This document shows, in pieces, positions 21,839 to 30,453 of a stretch of 64,000 bases of DNA (the first letter of the stretch is position 1; every line of letters starts with the position of its first letter). The notes under the pieces were generated by a model. It was given only the letters and a program-made list of their open reading frames with translations, was not told where the DNA came from and made no database searches. The translations under genes were made by a program, and so were the position numbers. This DNA is from Acidobacteriota bacterium (GTDB taxonomy: Bacteria > Acidobacteriota > Blastocatellia > Pyrinomonadales > Pyrinomonadaceae): positions 124,001-188,000 of the forward strand of contig JAHBSM010000002.1 of the NCBI GenBank assembly GCA_019639115.1, read 5' to 3'.

Positions 21839-22306
21839 TTAATACGGACAGGGTGGAAGTTGGGAGTCGCAAACGTATCCCGGTGGACAGCTAACGCAAT
21901 CATATTGATCAAAAGCCCTGCACGTCAACCAGTAGCCGTTCTCGTTCATCGCTGCATTCGAGCAATACGGTATAGTATTGGTCGGACACAATGTCCCGAA
22001 ATTTACTGAATAGGCACCGGGCGTAACCGTTTCACCCTCGCACCAGGTCGCTCGCCTCATACAATTCGAAAATTGAGCCAAACATGAGGATAGGCAACTG
22101 TCGCAGCCCACCCTGCTTCCCTCGGAACCACATGTGCCTGCGCACATATCTACACAGGCGTTTTCGGTGGACTCGCACTACTGAATACAGACTGATTCGG
22201 ACGCCTCTGCTCCGATCGACCGAGTTAATACAATACCGAATCCAAGCCCTAAAAAAAGCAAAAGCCAACATTGACGAATTATTCTCGATTGATTTCGGCG
22301 TTTCAT
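21839..22306 (-). pseudogene. Secreted Cys-rich protein gene interrupted by an amber codon
   Basis: From ATG 22,306 (GGAGG 4-5 bases upstream) the frame encodes a signal peptide (WLLLFLGLGFGIVL) and continues to 21,839, but codon 43 is TAG (22,178-22,180), just after the predicted cleavage region. Past it the frame is open and highly Cys-rich: 17 Cys in about 115 codons, including CDSCLSSC and CVSCPPGYVC. Internal restart at ATG 22,147 would make a 102-residue protein without a signal peptide. Nonsense mutation, sequence error or a suppressed codon are possible; the first is the default. Lies 28 bases after the thioredoxin-like gene. Confidence 0.75.
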
Positions 22307-22334
22307 AAAACCTCCATAAGGATCCACTTTTCGT

Positions 22335-22925
22335 TTAGCTTCTTAGAGATCTGCTGATTGCAAAGACAGAAGACACGTCAAACTCACTTCTTGCTGCTTT
22401 TAGCAAAGAGTCCCTGACCTCCTTTTCTTGGGCATCGGAAAGCTTGCCCACCCACGAATGAATTACCTTGCCTTGCGCATCCACGAGAATAAGAGTTGGT
22501 GTTCCGTAATGTCGAATGGTCCCGGGTTCGGCCTTTGCGACCGAGTCGAATAAAAGCGATCTCCCTTTAAAGTATTCGGTCGCCGATTCGGCATTTTCGT
22601 AGATCAGTGCAACAAAGGCTAATTTAGCTGGGTCTCTTTCCTGGAATAGGCGGCGGTAAAAGTCGGTGCTCTCCATGCAGAACCGGCAGGTAGTTGACAA
22701 AACGAAAACCAAACTGGGCCGATCACCAATGAGCGGCTTCCCGTTGATCTCCAGAACATCACCCAACTTTGGTGCGGACGGCAATGAGCGGCCGGGCTGG
22801 CCGGAAATAGTTGTTGTGAGGCTCTTTGCTACGAAAACAATTAGGCCGATCGCGGCCAAGATCACCGCAACCGAAGCAACCTGCTCCAAACGAGTTTGAC
22901 CGACTTGCGGAAGTAAGTCTTTCAT
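22335..22925 (-). CDS. Membrane-anchored TlpA-like thioredoxin
   Basis: 196 residues. An N-terminal membrane segment (residues about 17-38, VAVILAAIGLIVFVAK) would anchor the domain outside the cytoplasm. The thioredoxin fold has the redox motif CRFC (near residue 80) and a cis-Pro in GTPTLILVD. TlpA-like proteins reduce or isomerise disulfides of exported proteins. The following gene encodes a Cys-rich exported protein, a plausible substrate. First gene of module 1; the start has no clear SD. Expression probably depends on the C-tract promoter at 22,953-22,985. Confidence 0.87.
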   Translation of the reverse strand: MKDLLPQVGQTRLEQVASVAVILAAIGLIVFVAKSLTTTISGQPGRSLPSAPKLGDVLEINGKPLIGDRPSLVFVLSTTCRFCMESTDFYRRLFQERDPAKLAFVALIYENAESATEYFKGRSLLFDSVAKAEPGTIRHYGTPTLILVDAQGKVIHSWVGKLSDAQEKEVRDSLLKAARSEFDVSSVFAISRSLRS

Positions 22926-22952
22926 GGGAAATAGATATCGAAACTCATTGAA

Positions 22953-22985
22953 AGTTTACCCCCCCCCCCCCGGAACATTTGTCAA
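22953..22985 (-). promoter_or_regulatory. Promoter with a 13-C homopolymer in its spacer
   Basis: Minus strand: a perfect TTGACA (22,980-22,985) and TAAACT (22,953-22,958) are 21 bases apart; 13 of these are an unbroken G run on this strand (C on plus, 22,959-22,971). Predicted start about 22,946, giving a leader of about 20 bases before the thioredoxin gene. A spacer of 17 would need a tract of 9. Homopolymers between the -35 and -10 boxes cause phase variation in Neisseria porA, opc and fetA. It is inferred that the module is switched the same way. Confidence 0.6.
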
Positions 22986-23126
22986 GGGAAATTACTTTGC
23001 GGTAATTTCCCCTTCCAAGATTTGCCAATTAACGACTGGATCCGAACCTGCTCTCAGTGCCGCCGAAGCCTTCGCCTATGCTTTGGCATTAAGCTCGAGG
23101 ACGTTTTCAGTTACACTCATCCATCA

Positions 23127-24821
23127 ATGGCGACAGAACGAACGATCTCCGGCAGACGTGCAGAGGTCAGATACTTGATCTTTGCTGCATTTTGCGGCGT
23201 TGCTTTTATGTTGCCCGCGTTGACGTGGGGCGTGCCTCTGGGGGCGGACCTCGATGCTCATTTTCGCCTCGTACAGCCGTTTTATGACGAACTCGCCCGC
23301 GGCAACATCATGCCCGGATGGTTGGCGGAGTCGAACAACGGATTCGGCGATGCACGTTTTCGGTTCTATCCGCCGCTGATGTTCTATTTGTTGTCGGGCG
23401 GGCGCTGGCTAACGGGCGATTGGTATGCAGGGCTGTTGTTGATATTTACGATCCTGTCGGTGATCGGAGCCGTCGGGATGTATATGTTTGCCAAGCGAAC
23501 GATCACACCCGGATGGGCGGCAGCGGCGGCTGCGATCTATTGCCTGATGCCGTATCACGCGGCCCAGTTTTACCAGGCTTCGCTTTTGCTCGAATTCACC
23601 GCAGCGGCATTCCTGCCCTGGGTCTTTCTGGGTCTGGATCGGACGATGTCGGATGAACGCCTGTCACCGTCGAGCATTTCGTTGACGGCGGGTGCTGCCG
23701 CGGCGATCGTTCTCTCTCACGTCCCGACCACGCTCACGTCGTTCATCGGTCTTGCGATTTTTACTTTGCTCCTGATCAACGGAAAGCGGAGTGTAAAACG
23801 CCTCTTCGCCGCCACGTGCGCTCTGGTGCTGGGACTTGCGATAAGCGCGCCGTTCTGGGTCAAAGTGATCGCAGAATTGCCGTGGGTCCAGGCCGGCTAC
23901 AAGGTCACCTCGGATCATTATCTATACACGAACAATTTCGCCCTGTCACCATTTACGCCGACGAATCTCAATACGTTTTTCGCCAGTCTCATAGCGGGAT
24001 TGACGATCGGACTTCTATTCCCGGCGCTCTATTTCATTCGCGATATTATTCGCGGCCGCAAGATCGACGACCGCTCCATCGGTCGTCCGGTCCGAGCGGC
24101 GTTCGTCGTTGCACTATTTGCCGTATATATGACGACGGAGCTGAGCCGTCCAGTTTGGGCAGCGGTGCCGAAACTACCCGATATTCAGTTTCCCCATCGC
24201 TGGTTATCGATCGCGGTGGTCGCAGCGACCCCTGCGATCGTCGTATCACTTGCGGCGTGGACGGCCCGTATCCGCGACAGAAAATTCCGAGCCTTGCATA
24301 TCATTTTCGTGCTGCCATTTGTCCTTTCGCTCGTGTACGGCACCTATGAATTGGTGATCGACAGCGACTTTCTGACGCGTGACCAATTTCTCGCGCGGGC
24401 CGAGGCTAACCGAGGCGGCCGCAGTTTTACTGATTGGCTGCCGCCGGATGCCGCCGAATTGAAGGATCTGGCCCACATCGAGGGACCGGCCGACGCTGTC
24501 GGTCGTGTGATCGAACCGATCGAGGTCGGGAGTCACAGTCGGCAATTCCGCATCGCAGACGGACCCGCAGGCTCCGTTCGGATCCGTTCTTATTATTATC
24601 CGCTGTGGAAGGCGAAGGCCGTTTGCGGCCGCGAGGAGGTGCCGCTTGCCACGCGAAAGGCTGAGGACGGCATCCTAATGGTCGATCTCCCAGCTGGCGA
24701 ATGCACTCTCGATCTGAGCTTTGTGGAACCGGACCGCACACGATGGAGCATTGCCGCATCGGCTATCGGCATCCTTATGAGTTTTGCGCTGGCGTTCTTC
24801 CGCAAACGTTCGATGTCGTGA
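23127..24821 (+). CDS. Multi-pass membrane protein, possibly GT-C-like
   Basis: 564 residues from ATG 23,127; the open frame reaches back to 23,022, but the extra 35 residues look non-coding and unlike a membrane N-terminus. About 10-12 hydrophobic segments are followed by a soluble C-terminal beta-rich part of about 130 residues and a last helix. After the first segment comes GADLDAHF, an acidic motif in the place where GT-C glycosyltransferases hold their catalytic Asp. I read it as a possible sugar or lipid-linked sugar transferase of an uncharacterised membrane family. It diverges from the phase-variable module; no SD is clear. Confidence 0.6.
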   Translation: MATERTISGRRAEVRYLIFAAFCGVAFMLPALTWGVPLGADLDAHFRLVQPFYDELARGNIMPGWLAESNNGFGDARFRFYPPLMFYLLSGGRWLTGDWYAGLLLIFTILSVIGAVGMYMFAKRTITPGWAAAAAAIYCLMPYHAAQFYQASLLLEFTAAAFLPWVFLGLDRTMSDERLSPSSISLTAGAAAAIVLSHVPTTLTSFIGLAIFTLLLINGKRSVKRLFAATCALVLGLAISAPFWVKVIAELPWVQAGYKVTSDHYLYTNNFALSPFTPTNLNTFFASLIAGLTIGLLFPALYFIRDIIRGRKIDDRSIGRPVRAAFVVALFAVYMTTELSRPVWAAVPKLPDIQFPHRWLSIAVVAATPAIVVSLAAWTARIRDRKFRALHIIFVLPFVLSLVYGTYELVIDSDFLTRDQFLARAEANRGGRSFTDWLPPDAAELKDLAHIEGPADAVGRVIEPIEVGSHSRQFRIADGPAGSVRIRSYYYPLWKAKAVCGREEVPLATRKAEDGILMVDLPAGECTLDLSFVEPDRTRWSIAASAIGILMSFALAFFRKRSMS

Positions 24822-24890
24822 TCCTATTCCCGCTGCGTTTGCCTACCCGCTTCGATTTTGTTTTAATTTTCGTTTCGTCTTGAGGCGTAT

Positions 24891-25931
24891 ATGAGCACTG
24901 TATTGACTGAGAACCTAGCTAAATTTTCGGGAGCCGATTGGCTTTCCGCCGTTGAAGAGCTGCTGCCGGCCATTCACGAGGTGGACAGAGCGGCCGTCCA
25001 GATCTGGTTCCGATTCTATCCACTTGAGCTTAAACGATTCATCGACGCGGCCGAAGATCGCGAGGCCACGCTCAACGGTATCGTTATGAAAGGCGAGTTC
25101 GAGCTTGCCGGACAGATCGATACCTCGCATCATTTTCTGTACGGCCACCGTTATTGGCCCGCGGTCAAATGCAAGATCGAGAAGGTCGCCGATGAATATA
25201 AAGGCGAACCGTCATCACTTGTAGAATTGATCAAGGACGTCTCGATGCGCGTTTCAGAAAAGGTCAAAGCCGACCGAACCCTCACGAACGCAATTGCGGC
25301 AGCCGGTCTGATGACGCTCAACCAGGTCGGCATCGATGCATTCCGAGCTGCCAAAGGTGAGGTCGCAGAGCCGGCCGGCTTGATGCGTAAAAGCCCCGAC
25401 GCGATCGTCGTCGAGCGAAACTCGGACGATTCCCAAGGATTTTTCGGCTTTCTGAAAACCGTTGACAAGAAGTTCACGGTTGCATTTCAGGCATCAGCGT
25501 ACGCGGGCAAGCTGCCTGTGATTCTCGATCAAGAGGTCGTTTCGGCCGCGCAATCCGACCATTCGCAAGATTGGCAATCTAAAGATGACCGGTGCTGGGA
25601 TGGCCCGATACCGATCGAGTGTACCTCGGCGAGCTGCGGTACATGCTGGGTCGGCGTACTCGGCGGCGCGGAAAAGCTCGGCCCGGTCAAACCGCGTGAG
25701 CGTCGGGCAATGAAGGTGTTCGGCTACGATCAGCCGGCCGATGACGCTCCGTTCATCCGGCTCGCTTGCCAGACCAGGGCACAGGGCAATGCCACGCTGG
25801 TGATACCACCATGGAACGCCGTTTTTGGCAAAAAGGTGTACAACAATGTCGACGAAGTGGTCCTCGAGCCGAACACGACATCAGCCAAACGGCTACGCGA
25901 GACCATCGCTTCGGCAGTGACCGGCGAATAA
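24891..25931 (+). CDS. Protein with C-terminal 2Fe-2S ferredoxin domain
   Basis: 346 residues. The C-terminal part (about 195-330) has the plant-type ferredoxin cluster motif: C-TSAS-C-GT-C and, 40 residues later, LACQTRAQG, giving four Cys ligands for a 2Fe-2S cluster. The N-terminal 190 residues are alpha-helical and I do not recognise them. There is no reductase or oxygenase next door, so the electron partner is unknown. The ATG at 24,891 lies in a free-standing position between two convergent or unrelated genes, and a hairpin at 25,955 follows it. Confidence 0.75.
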   Translation: MSTVLTENLAKFSGADWLSAVEELLPAIHEVDRAAVQIWFRFYPLELKRFIDAAEDREATLNGIVMKGEFELAGQIDTSHHFLYGHRYWPAVKCKIEKVADEYKGEPSSLVELIKDVSMRVSEKVKADRTLTNAIAAAGLMTLNQVGIDAFRAAKGEVAEPAGLMRKSPDAIVVERNSDDSQGFFGFLKTVDKKFTVAFQASAYAGKLPVILDQEVVSAAQSDHSQDWQSKDDRCWDGPIPIECTSASCGTCWVGVLGGAEKLGPVKPRERRAMKVFGYDQPADDAPFIRLACQTRAQGNATLVIPPWNAVFGKKVYNNVDEVVLEPNTTSAKRLRETIASAVTGE

Positions 25932-25954
25932 GGCCGACGAGTTGCCAAATTGCA

Positions 25955-25995
25955 AAAGCCCGCAGTGAAAGTTGATCGCTTTCCCTACGGGCTTT
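25955..25995. terminator. Nested hairpin between convergent genes
   Basis: Arms AAAGCCCG (25,955-25,962) and CGGGCTTT (25,988-25,995) enclose a second stem GAAAG/CTTTC. It lies between the ferredoxin gene (plus) and the SDR gene (minus). On either strand the stem end supplies a short U-run, so it may act both ways. Confidence 0.6.
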
Positions 25996-26023
25996 GATGC
26001 GTCCGCCTCGCGGCGTACTTGAT

Positions 26024-26767
26024 TCACCAGGGCAATTCCTGGCCTAGATGAATGAATTTCCCTGAATGGCCGTCGTCCGGCAGCGTTGCGAGAGCAACCG
26101 AAGTTTTCGCACCTTCCTCGACCGGAATTTCGCCGTTCGCATTCATATCAGTGACGACGGACCCCGGATGAGCCGTATTCACTTTGATATTCGTGCCGCG
26201 CAGCTCGTGAGCCAGATGAACAACATATCCGTTCAAAGCTGTTTTTGAGATGTTATATGCCGGCACCTTGTAGTTGTAGATCGGAGAGGTGGGGTCAGAG
26301 TGAAGTCCCAACGAGCCGAGCCCGCTCGACAAAAATACGATCCGGCCCGCTTCCGATCGTTTGACGAGCGGCAACAACGCCTGGGTTACGGCGATCGTGT
26401 TAAAGAAGTTAGTGTCGAACGTCTTGCGCAGCGTCTCCTGGCTGACCTTGCTTGCCGGGACCATCTTGCCGTCCGCGTCGAACTCGTCGCTTAGAAAGAT
26501 GCCCGCGTTATTGATCAGTATATCGAGCTTGCCGTACTTGGCTTCGATGGTCTTTGCTGCCTCGGCGTGGGTCGCCGCGTTATCGACGTCGAGATCGATG
26601 TATTCTGCATCGAGCCCTTCATTTTTTAGGGCCGATTCGGCCTCGAGGCCCTTTGCTTCGGTTCGGGCACCGATCAGGACCTTGATACCCTGTTTTGCCA
26701 ACTGACGAGCTGTTTCAAATCCGATCCCGCGATTGGCTCCGGTTATAAGTGCGATCTTTTGTGACAT
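26024..26767 (-). CDS. Short-chain dehydrogenase/reductase
   Basis: 247 residues starting MSQKIALITGANRGIG; GGAGG lies 7 bases before this ATG, so the longer frame to 26,800 is rejected. The Rossmann motif TGANRGIG and the NAG motif (INNAGIFL) are present, and the catalytic YxxxK occurs as YNISK. An NADP(H) preference is suggested by Arg residues after the second strand. Substrate unknown; carbonyl reductase-like. Two palindromes upstream (26,791 and 26,869) suggest repressor control, possibly inducible by its substrate. Confidence 0.88.
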   Translation of the reverse strand: MSQKIALITGANRGIGFETARQLAKQGIKVLIGARTEAKGLEAESALKNEGLDAEYIDLDVDNAATHAEAAKTIEAKYGKLDILINNAGIFLSDEFDADGKMVPASKVSQETLRKTFDTNFFNTIAVTQALLPLVKRSEAGRIVFLSSGLGSLGLHSDPTSPIYNYKVPAYNISKTALNGYVVHLAHELRGTNIKVNTAHPGSVVTDMNANGEIPVEEGAKTSVALATLPDDGHSGKFIHLGQELPW

Positions 26768-26790
26768 TATCTGCCTCCTGAAACTACCTG

Positions 26791-26813
26791 TTTGTAACAA
26801 TCAATGTTACATT
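26791..26813. promoter_or_regulatory. Palindromic operator 1 upstream of the SDR gene
   Basis: TTTGTAAC - 7 bases - GTTACATT. The inner half-sites TGTAAC (26,793-26,798) and GTTACA (26,806-26,811) are perfect inverted repeats. The site lies 26 bases upstream of the SDR start codon, where a repressor would block initiation. Confidence 0.6.
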
Positions 26814-26868
26814 TGAAAACAAAAAAATTAGCTCAGGATCGAGCGAACACTGCGTTGCTGTCTGAGCA

Positions 26869-26891
26869 TTTGTAACTTTACCTGTTACAAA
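26869..26891. promoter_or_regulatory. Palindromic operator 2 upstream of the SDR gene
   Basis: TTTGTAAC (26,869-26,876) - 7 bases - GTTACAAA (26,884-26,891), perfect 8-base arms and the same half-site and spacing as the first copy. The centres are 78 bases apart. Both lie in the divergent gap between the SDR and DMT genes and could control either. No TetR- or MarR-type gene is adjacent. Confidence 0.65.
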
Positions 26892-26982
26892 CTGATCTGT
26901 CAAGCCCTGCTTTTATAGATAAAGAAACGTCGACAGCGCGTGATGTATGCGTTCCGGGACGTGACTGCGTTAAGATGGACGA

Positions 26983-27879
26983 ATGTCATCGAATAGTTCG
27001 TCGATCTCGCCTGTCTGGCTTGTGGTTTTCGCCGTGCTCCTTTGGAGTACCGGCGGGATGTTCATTAAGCTGGCGACCGAGCTCGACGCCTACCAGGTCA
27101 CATTCTTTCGTTCCCTGCTTGCGGGTCTGACTGTTTTGCTGATCACGCGCCGCGACGGCCTCAGGATCGATCTGTTCGGGCTGATGTGCAGCGGCATCTA
27201 CGCTACGCTGCTGTTCCTTTTTGTTTGGGCAACCAAGCACACGACCGCCGCCAACGCGATCTTTCTGCAATACACGGCGCCGGTCTATATTCTTATACTT
27301 GCTCCGTTTGTCATCGGTGAACGCTTCCATTGGCGGGACCTTGCGACCGTGGTCCTGTGTATCGCCGGCATGTCTCTATTTTTCGTAGGCGACCTCTCGG
27401 TAGGCGATTATCAGGGCAACGTCGCCGCGCTTGGCTCCGGGATATTTCTCGGTCTCTACATCATGCTGCTCAAGCATCCGCGAGCAGCCGGGATGAACCC
27501 CGTCATAACGGTCATCTACGGCAATCTCCTGCTGGCGCTTCTGACGCTGCCGTCGGGGCTCGCGGCCTTTGGCAAAGCAGGTGCGACCGACTATGCCGCT
27601 GTCGCCTTTCTCGGAGTATTTCAGATCGGTATCAGCTATATCCTGTTCATCAGAGGCGTTCGAGGCGGCACACGCCCGCTCGACGCATCGATAATCGGAT
27701 TCATTGAGCCGCTGCTCAATCCCGTTTGGGTCTTTATATTTGTCGGAGAACGTCCGAGTCAGTGGGCGATCCTAGGCGGCGCGATAATAATTGCGACCGT
27801 TGCGGCCCACACATTGATGCAATACGGATCACGAGCGTCTGAAACCGAGGTGCCGATTTCCACTTCAAAGAAGCTATGA
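26983..27879 (+). CDS. EamA/DMT-family membrane transporter
   Basis: 298 residues with ten predicted membrane segments in two homologous halves, the hallmark of the drug/metabolite transporter superfamily. Typical sequences include LLWSTGGMFIKLA in segment 1 and IGFIEPLLNPVWVFIFVGE in segment 9. Likely an exporter of an amino acid or small metabolite; the substrate cannot be read from sequence. The gene is divergent from the SDR gene and shares its operator-bearing gap. Confidence 0.88.
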   Translation: MSSNSSSISPVWLVVFAVLLWSTGGMFIKLATELDAYQVTFFRSLLAGLTVLLITRRDGLRIDLFGLMCSGIYATLLFLFVWATKHTTAANAIFLQYTAPVYILILAPFVIGERFHWRDLATVVLCIAGMSLFFVGDLSVGDYQGNVAALGSGIFLGLYIMLLKHPRAAGMNPVITVIYGNLLLALLTLPSGLAAFGKAGATDYAAVAFLGVFQIGISYILFIRGVRGGTRPLDASIIGFIEPLLNPVWVFIFVGERPSQWAILGGAIIIATVAAHTLMQYGSRASETEVPISTSKKL

Positions 27880-27984
27880 TAAGCTATGCGAATATTGCGA
27901 AAACTGCGGCTTATTACTCTTTTGTTTGGGCTGGAGCCGCGTTGAGCAGATGATAGTAGAATTTGGCGGGAGGCCACATTTTAT

Positions 27985-29868
27985 ATGACAGACATCTCTA
28001 TACCATCGAATATCACAAACGAAGAATTGATCAAATTTGTGACCGAAGCGGTGCAGTTGTGCAAGCCCGATAAGGTTAACTGGTGCGACGGCTCGCAGGA
28101 GGAATACGATCGCCTGTGTCAGGAAATGGTCGATGCCGGCACCTTTATTAAGCTCGATCAGGAAAAGCGTCCGAATTCATTCCTTGCACGCTCTCATCCC
28201 AGCGACGTGGCTCGCGTCGAAGACCGAACCTACATCTGCTCACGCGCCAAAGGTGACGCGGGACCGACCAATAATTGGATGAACCCGCTCGAGATGAAGG
28301 CGATCTTAAAGAAAAAGTTCGACGGTTCGATGACCGGGCGGACGATGTATGTTATTCCGTTCTGCATGGGCCCGATCGGCTCACCGATATCGCAGTTCGG
28401 CGTCGAGATCACTGACTCGCCCTACGTTGTGGTCAACATGCGCATCATGACGCGTATGGGACAGCAAGCACTCGATGCCATGGGCGACGGCGAATTCACT
28501 AAGTGTCTTCACTCGGTCGGTATGCCGCTCGCTGCCGGCCAGGCGGACGTCTCGTGGCCGTGCTCGCCCGATCCGAAAGACAAGTACATCGTCCACTTCC
28601 CTGAAGAGAACTCGATCGTAAGCTACGGCTCCGGCTACGGCGGCAACGCTCTGCTCGGCAAGAAATGCCTCGCCCTGCGTATCGCTTCGACACTCGGCCG
28701 TGCTCAGGGATGGCTTGCCGAACATATGCTTATCGTCGGCGTCGAGTCGCCTGACGGCAGGAAGGATTACGTTTGCGCCGCCTTCCCATCGGCCTGCGGC
28801 AAAACGAATTTTGCAATGCTTATCCCGCCGAAGGCGTTCCAGGAAGAGGGCTGGAAGATAACGACCGTCGGCGACGACATTGCCTGGATCAAACCCGACG
28901 AGAACGGAAAGCTTCGTGCCATCAATCCCGAGAACGGATTCTTCGGCGTCGCGCCCGGAACGAATTACTCGACAAATCCGAACGCGATGGAGTCGATCAA
29001 AGAGAACACGATATTCACGAATGTGGCTCTGACCGACGACGGCGACGTTTGGTGGGAAGGGATGGACGGTGAACCACCGGCACACGCGATCGATTGGCAG
29101 GGCAACGATTGGACGCCTGCCTCGGATGCCAAAGCTGCCCATCCGAATGCGAGATTTACCGCACCGATCACCCAGTGTCCGGTCGCAGACGAGAAATTTA
29201 ACGACCCCAAGGGCGTCCCGGTCTCCGCTTTCATTTTCGGCGGCCGACGCAACTCTGTCGTCCCGCTCGTGCTTCAGTCATTCAATTGGGCATTCGGCGT
29301 TTATATGGCCGCTACTATGGGCTCTGAGATGACCGCCGCTGCGTTCGGGAATATCGGCGAAGTTCGCCGCGATCCGTTCGCAATGCTTCCATTCGCCGGT
29401 TATCATATGGGCGATTATTTCTCACATTGGCTCAATTTCGGCCGACAGATCCCCGAACCGCCACGCATTTTCAGCGTGAATTGGTTCCTCAAGGACGAGA
29501 ACGGCAAATTCGCGTGGCCCGGCTACGGCGAGAACATGCGAGTGCTTAAGTGGATCGTCGAACGAGCCCGAGGCAAGTCGATCGGAAAAGAGACCCCACT
29601 CGGCTGGATGCCCAGATACGAAGATCTCGATTGGCGCGGACTCGACTTCACCGAGGAACAGTTCAATAAGGTAATGAACCTCGACCGTGACATGTGGCTG
29701 CAGGAGATCGCAATGCACGACGATCTTTTCTTCAAGCTCTACGACCGGCTGCCGAAGGAAATGACCTTCATCCGCGAACTTCTCGTCTCGAATCTGTGGC
29801 GCTCGCGCGATCTTGGCCTTGCTGAACCTCGCATCGAGCCCGAAGAAGTGTCGAAAGCCGCAAGCTAG
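27985..29868 (+). CDS. pckG: GTP-dependent phosphoenolpyruvate carboxykinase
   Basis: 627 residues. Converts oxaloacetate + GTP to phosphoenolpyruvate, the first step of gluconeogenesis. The active-site loop SACGKTN in [15 protein letters not shown] and the PIGSP and [10 protein letters not shown] regions are typical of the GTP class, which is unrelated in length and motif to the ATP class (about 530). Start ATG 27,985 with GGGAGG upstream. An intrinsic terminator follows at 29,894, so this is probably a single-gene unit. Confidence 0.96.
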   Translation: MTDISIPSNITNEELIKFVTEAVQLCKPDKVNWCDGSQEEYDRLCQEMVDAGTFIKLDQEKRPNSFLARSHPSDVARVEDRTYICSRAKGDAGPTNNWMNPLEMKAILKKKFDGSMTGRTMYVIPFCMGPIGSPISQFGVEITDSPYVVVNMRIMTRMGQQALDAMGDGEFTKCLHSVGMPLAAGQADVSWPCSPDPKDKYIVHFPEENSIVSYGSGYGGNALLGKKCLALRIASTLGRAQGWLAEHMLIVGVESPDGRKDYVCAAFPSACGKTNFAMLIPPKAFQEEGWKITTVGDDIAWIKPDENGKLRAINPENGFFGVAPGTNYSTNPNAMESIKENTIFTNVALTDDGDVWWEGMDGEPPAHAIDWQGNDWTPASDAKAAHPNARFTAPITQCPVADEKFNDPKGVPVSAFIFGGRRNSVVPLVLQSFNWAFGVYMAATMGSEMTAAAFGNIGEVRRDPFAMLPFAGYHMGDYFSHWLNFGRQIPEPPRIFSVNWFLKDENGKFAWPGYGENMRVLKWIVERARGKSIGKETPLGWMPRYEDLDWRGLDFTEEQFNKVMNLDRDMWLQEIAMHDDLFFKLYDRLPKEMTFIRELLVSNLWRSRDLGLAEPRIEPEEVSKAAS

Positions 29869-29893
29869 CGCGTCATTACAATGATCTGAGAAG

Positions 29894-29918
29894 GGCCGTC
29901 AGCGATGACGGCCTTTTT
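29894..29918 (+). terminator. Intrinsic terminator after pckG
   Basis: Perfect 8-base stem GGCCGTCA / TGACGGCC with loop GCGA, then five T. The strongest terminator in the window. Confidence 0.9.
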
Positions 29919-29994
29919 GCTTGCTCTGATCGCGGGTTTGATGCGCTATACTGGCAGAGTTCCACTCAGACCGCAGACCTAGAGGAGCCGTAAG

Positions 29995-30402
29995 ATGGAA
30001 AGACTACTTGGCCGGTACGCGAACTACGTGTATTCGATATTCCGCATCGTGATCGGATTTTGCTTCATGCTTCACGGCACTCAGAAAATGTTCGGTTGGC
30101 CGCCATCCGAGAAAGCTGCTGAACTCGCCGGACTTGTGCTTGCGGCTGCGATCATTGAGTTGGTCGGCGGATTCCTGATAATGATAGGATTTTTTGCAAG
30201 TATCGCCGCGTTCATTGCTAGCGGAACCATGGCGGTCGCGTATTTTATGGTCCACCAGCCTAAAGGCGCCTTGCCGATAATGAACGGCGGCGAACTCGCC
30301 GCGGTGTATGCCTTCGCCTTTCTCTATATCGCAGCCAAAGGTTCGGGACTTTGGAGCGTTGACTCTCTGATACGAGGGAGCTCCGCGATCAACGACCAAT
30401 AA
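29995..30402 (+). CDS. DoxX-family membrane protein
   Basis: 135 residues with four membrane segments. The motif FRIVIGFCFMLHGTQKMFG and the later AELVGGF-like EL-GG are typical of DoxX/SURF4-like proteins, found next to redox and thiol-stress functions in other bacteria. GGAG lies ahead of the ATG. 51 bases later comes a Bax-inhibitor-like gene on the same strand; joint transcription is likely. Confidence 0.88.
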   Translation: MERLLGRYANYVYSIFRIVIGFCFMLHGTQKMFGWPPSEKAAELAGLVLAAAIIELVGGFLIMIGFFASIAAFIASGTMAVAYFMVHQPKGALPIMNGGELAAVYAFAFLYIAAKGSGLWSVDSLIRGSSAINDQ

Positions 30403-30453
30403 CGGCGAACGCAAACAGCGTCCGAACATCTAAAATTCAAGGGGTAATGTTTT

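Noticed and set aside
22178-22180. TAG as a pyrrolysine or recoded codon
   Set aside because: There is no evidence for a recoding element or for Pyl genes in the window. The neighbouring fragment also has a nonsense codon, so decay is simpler.
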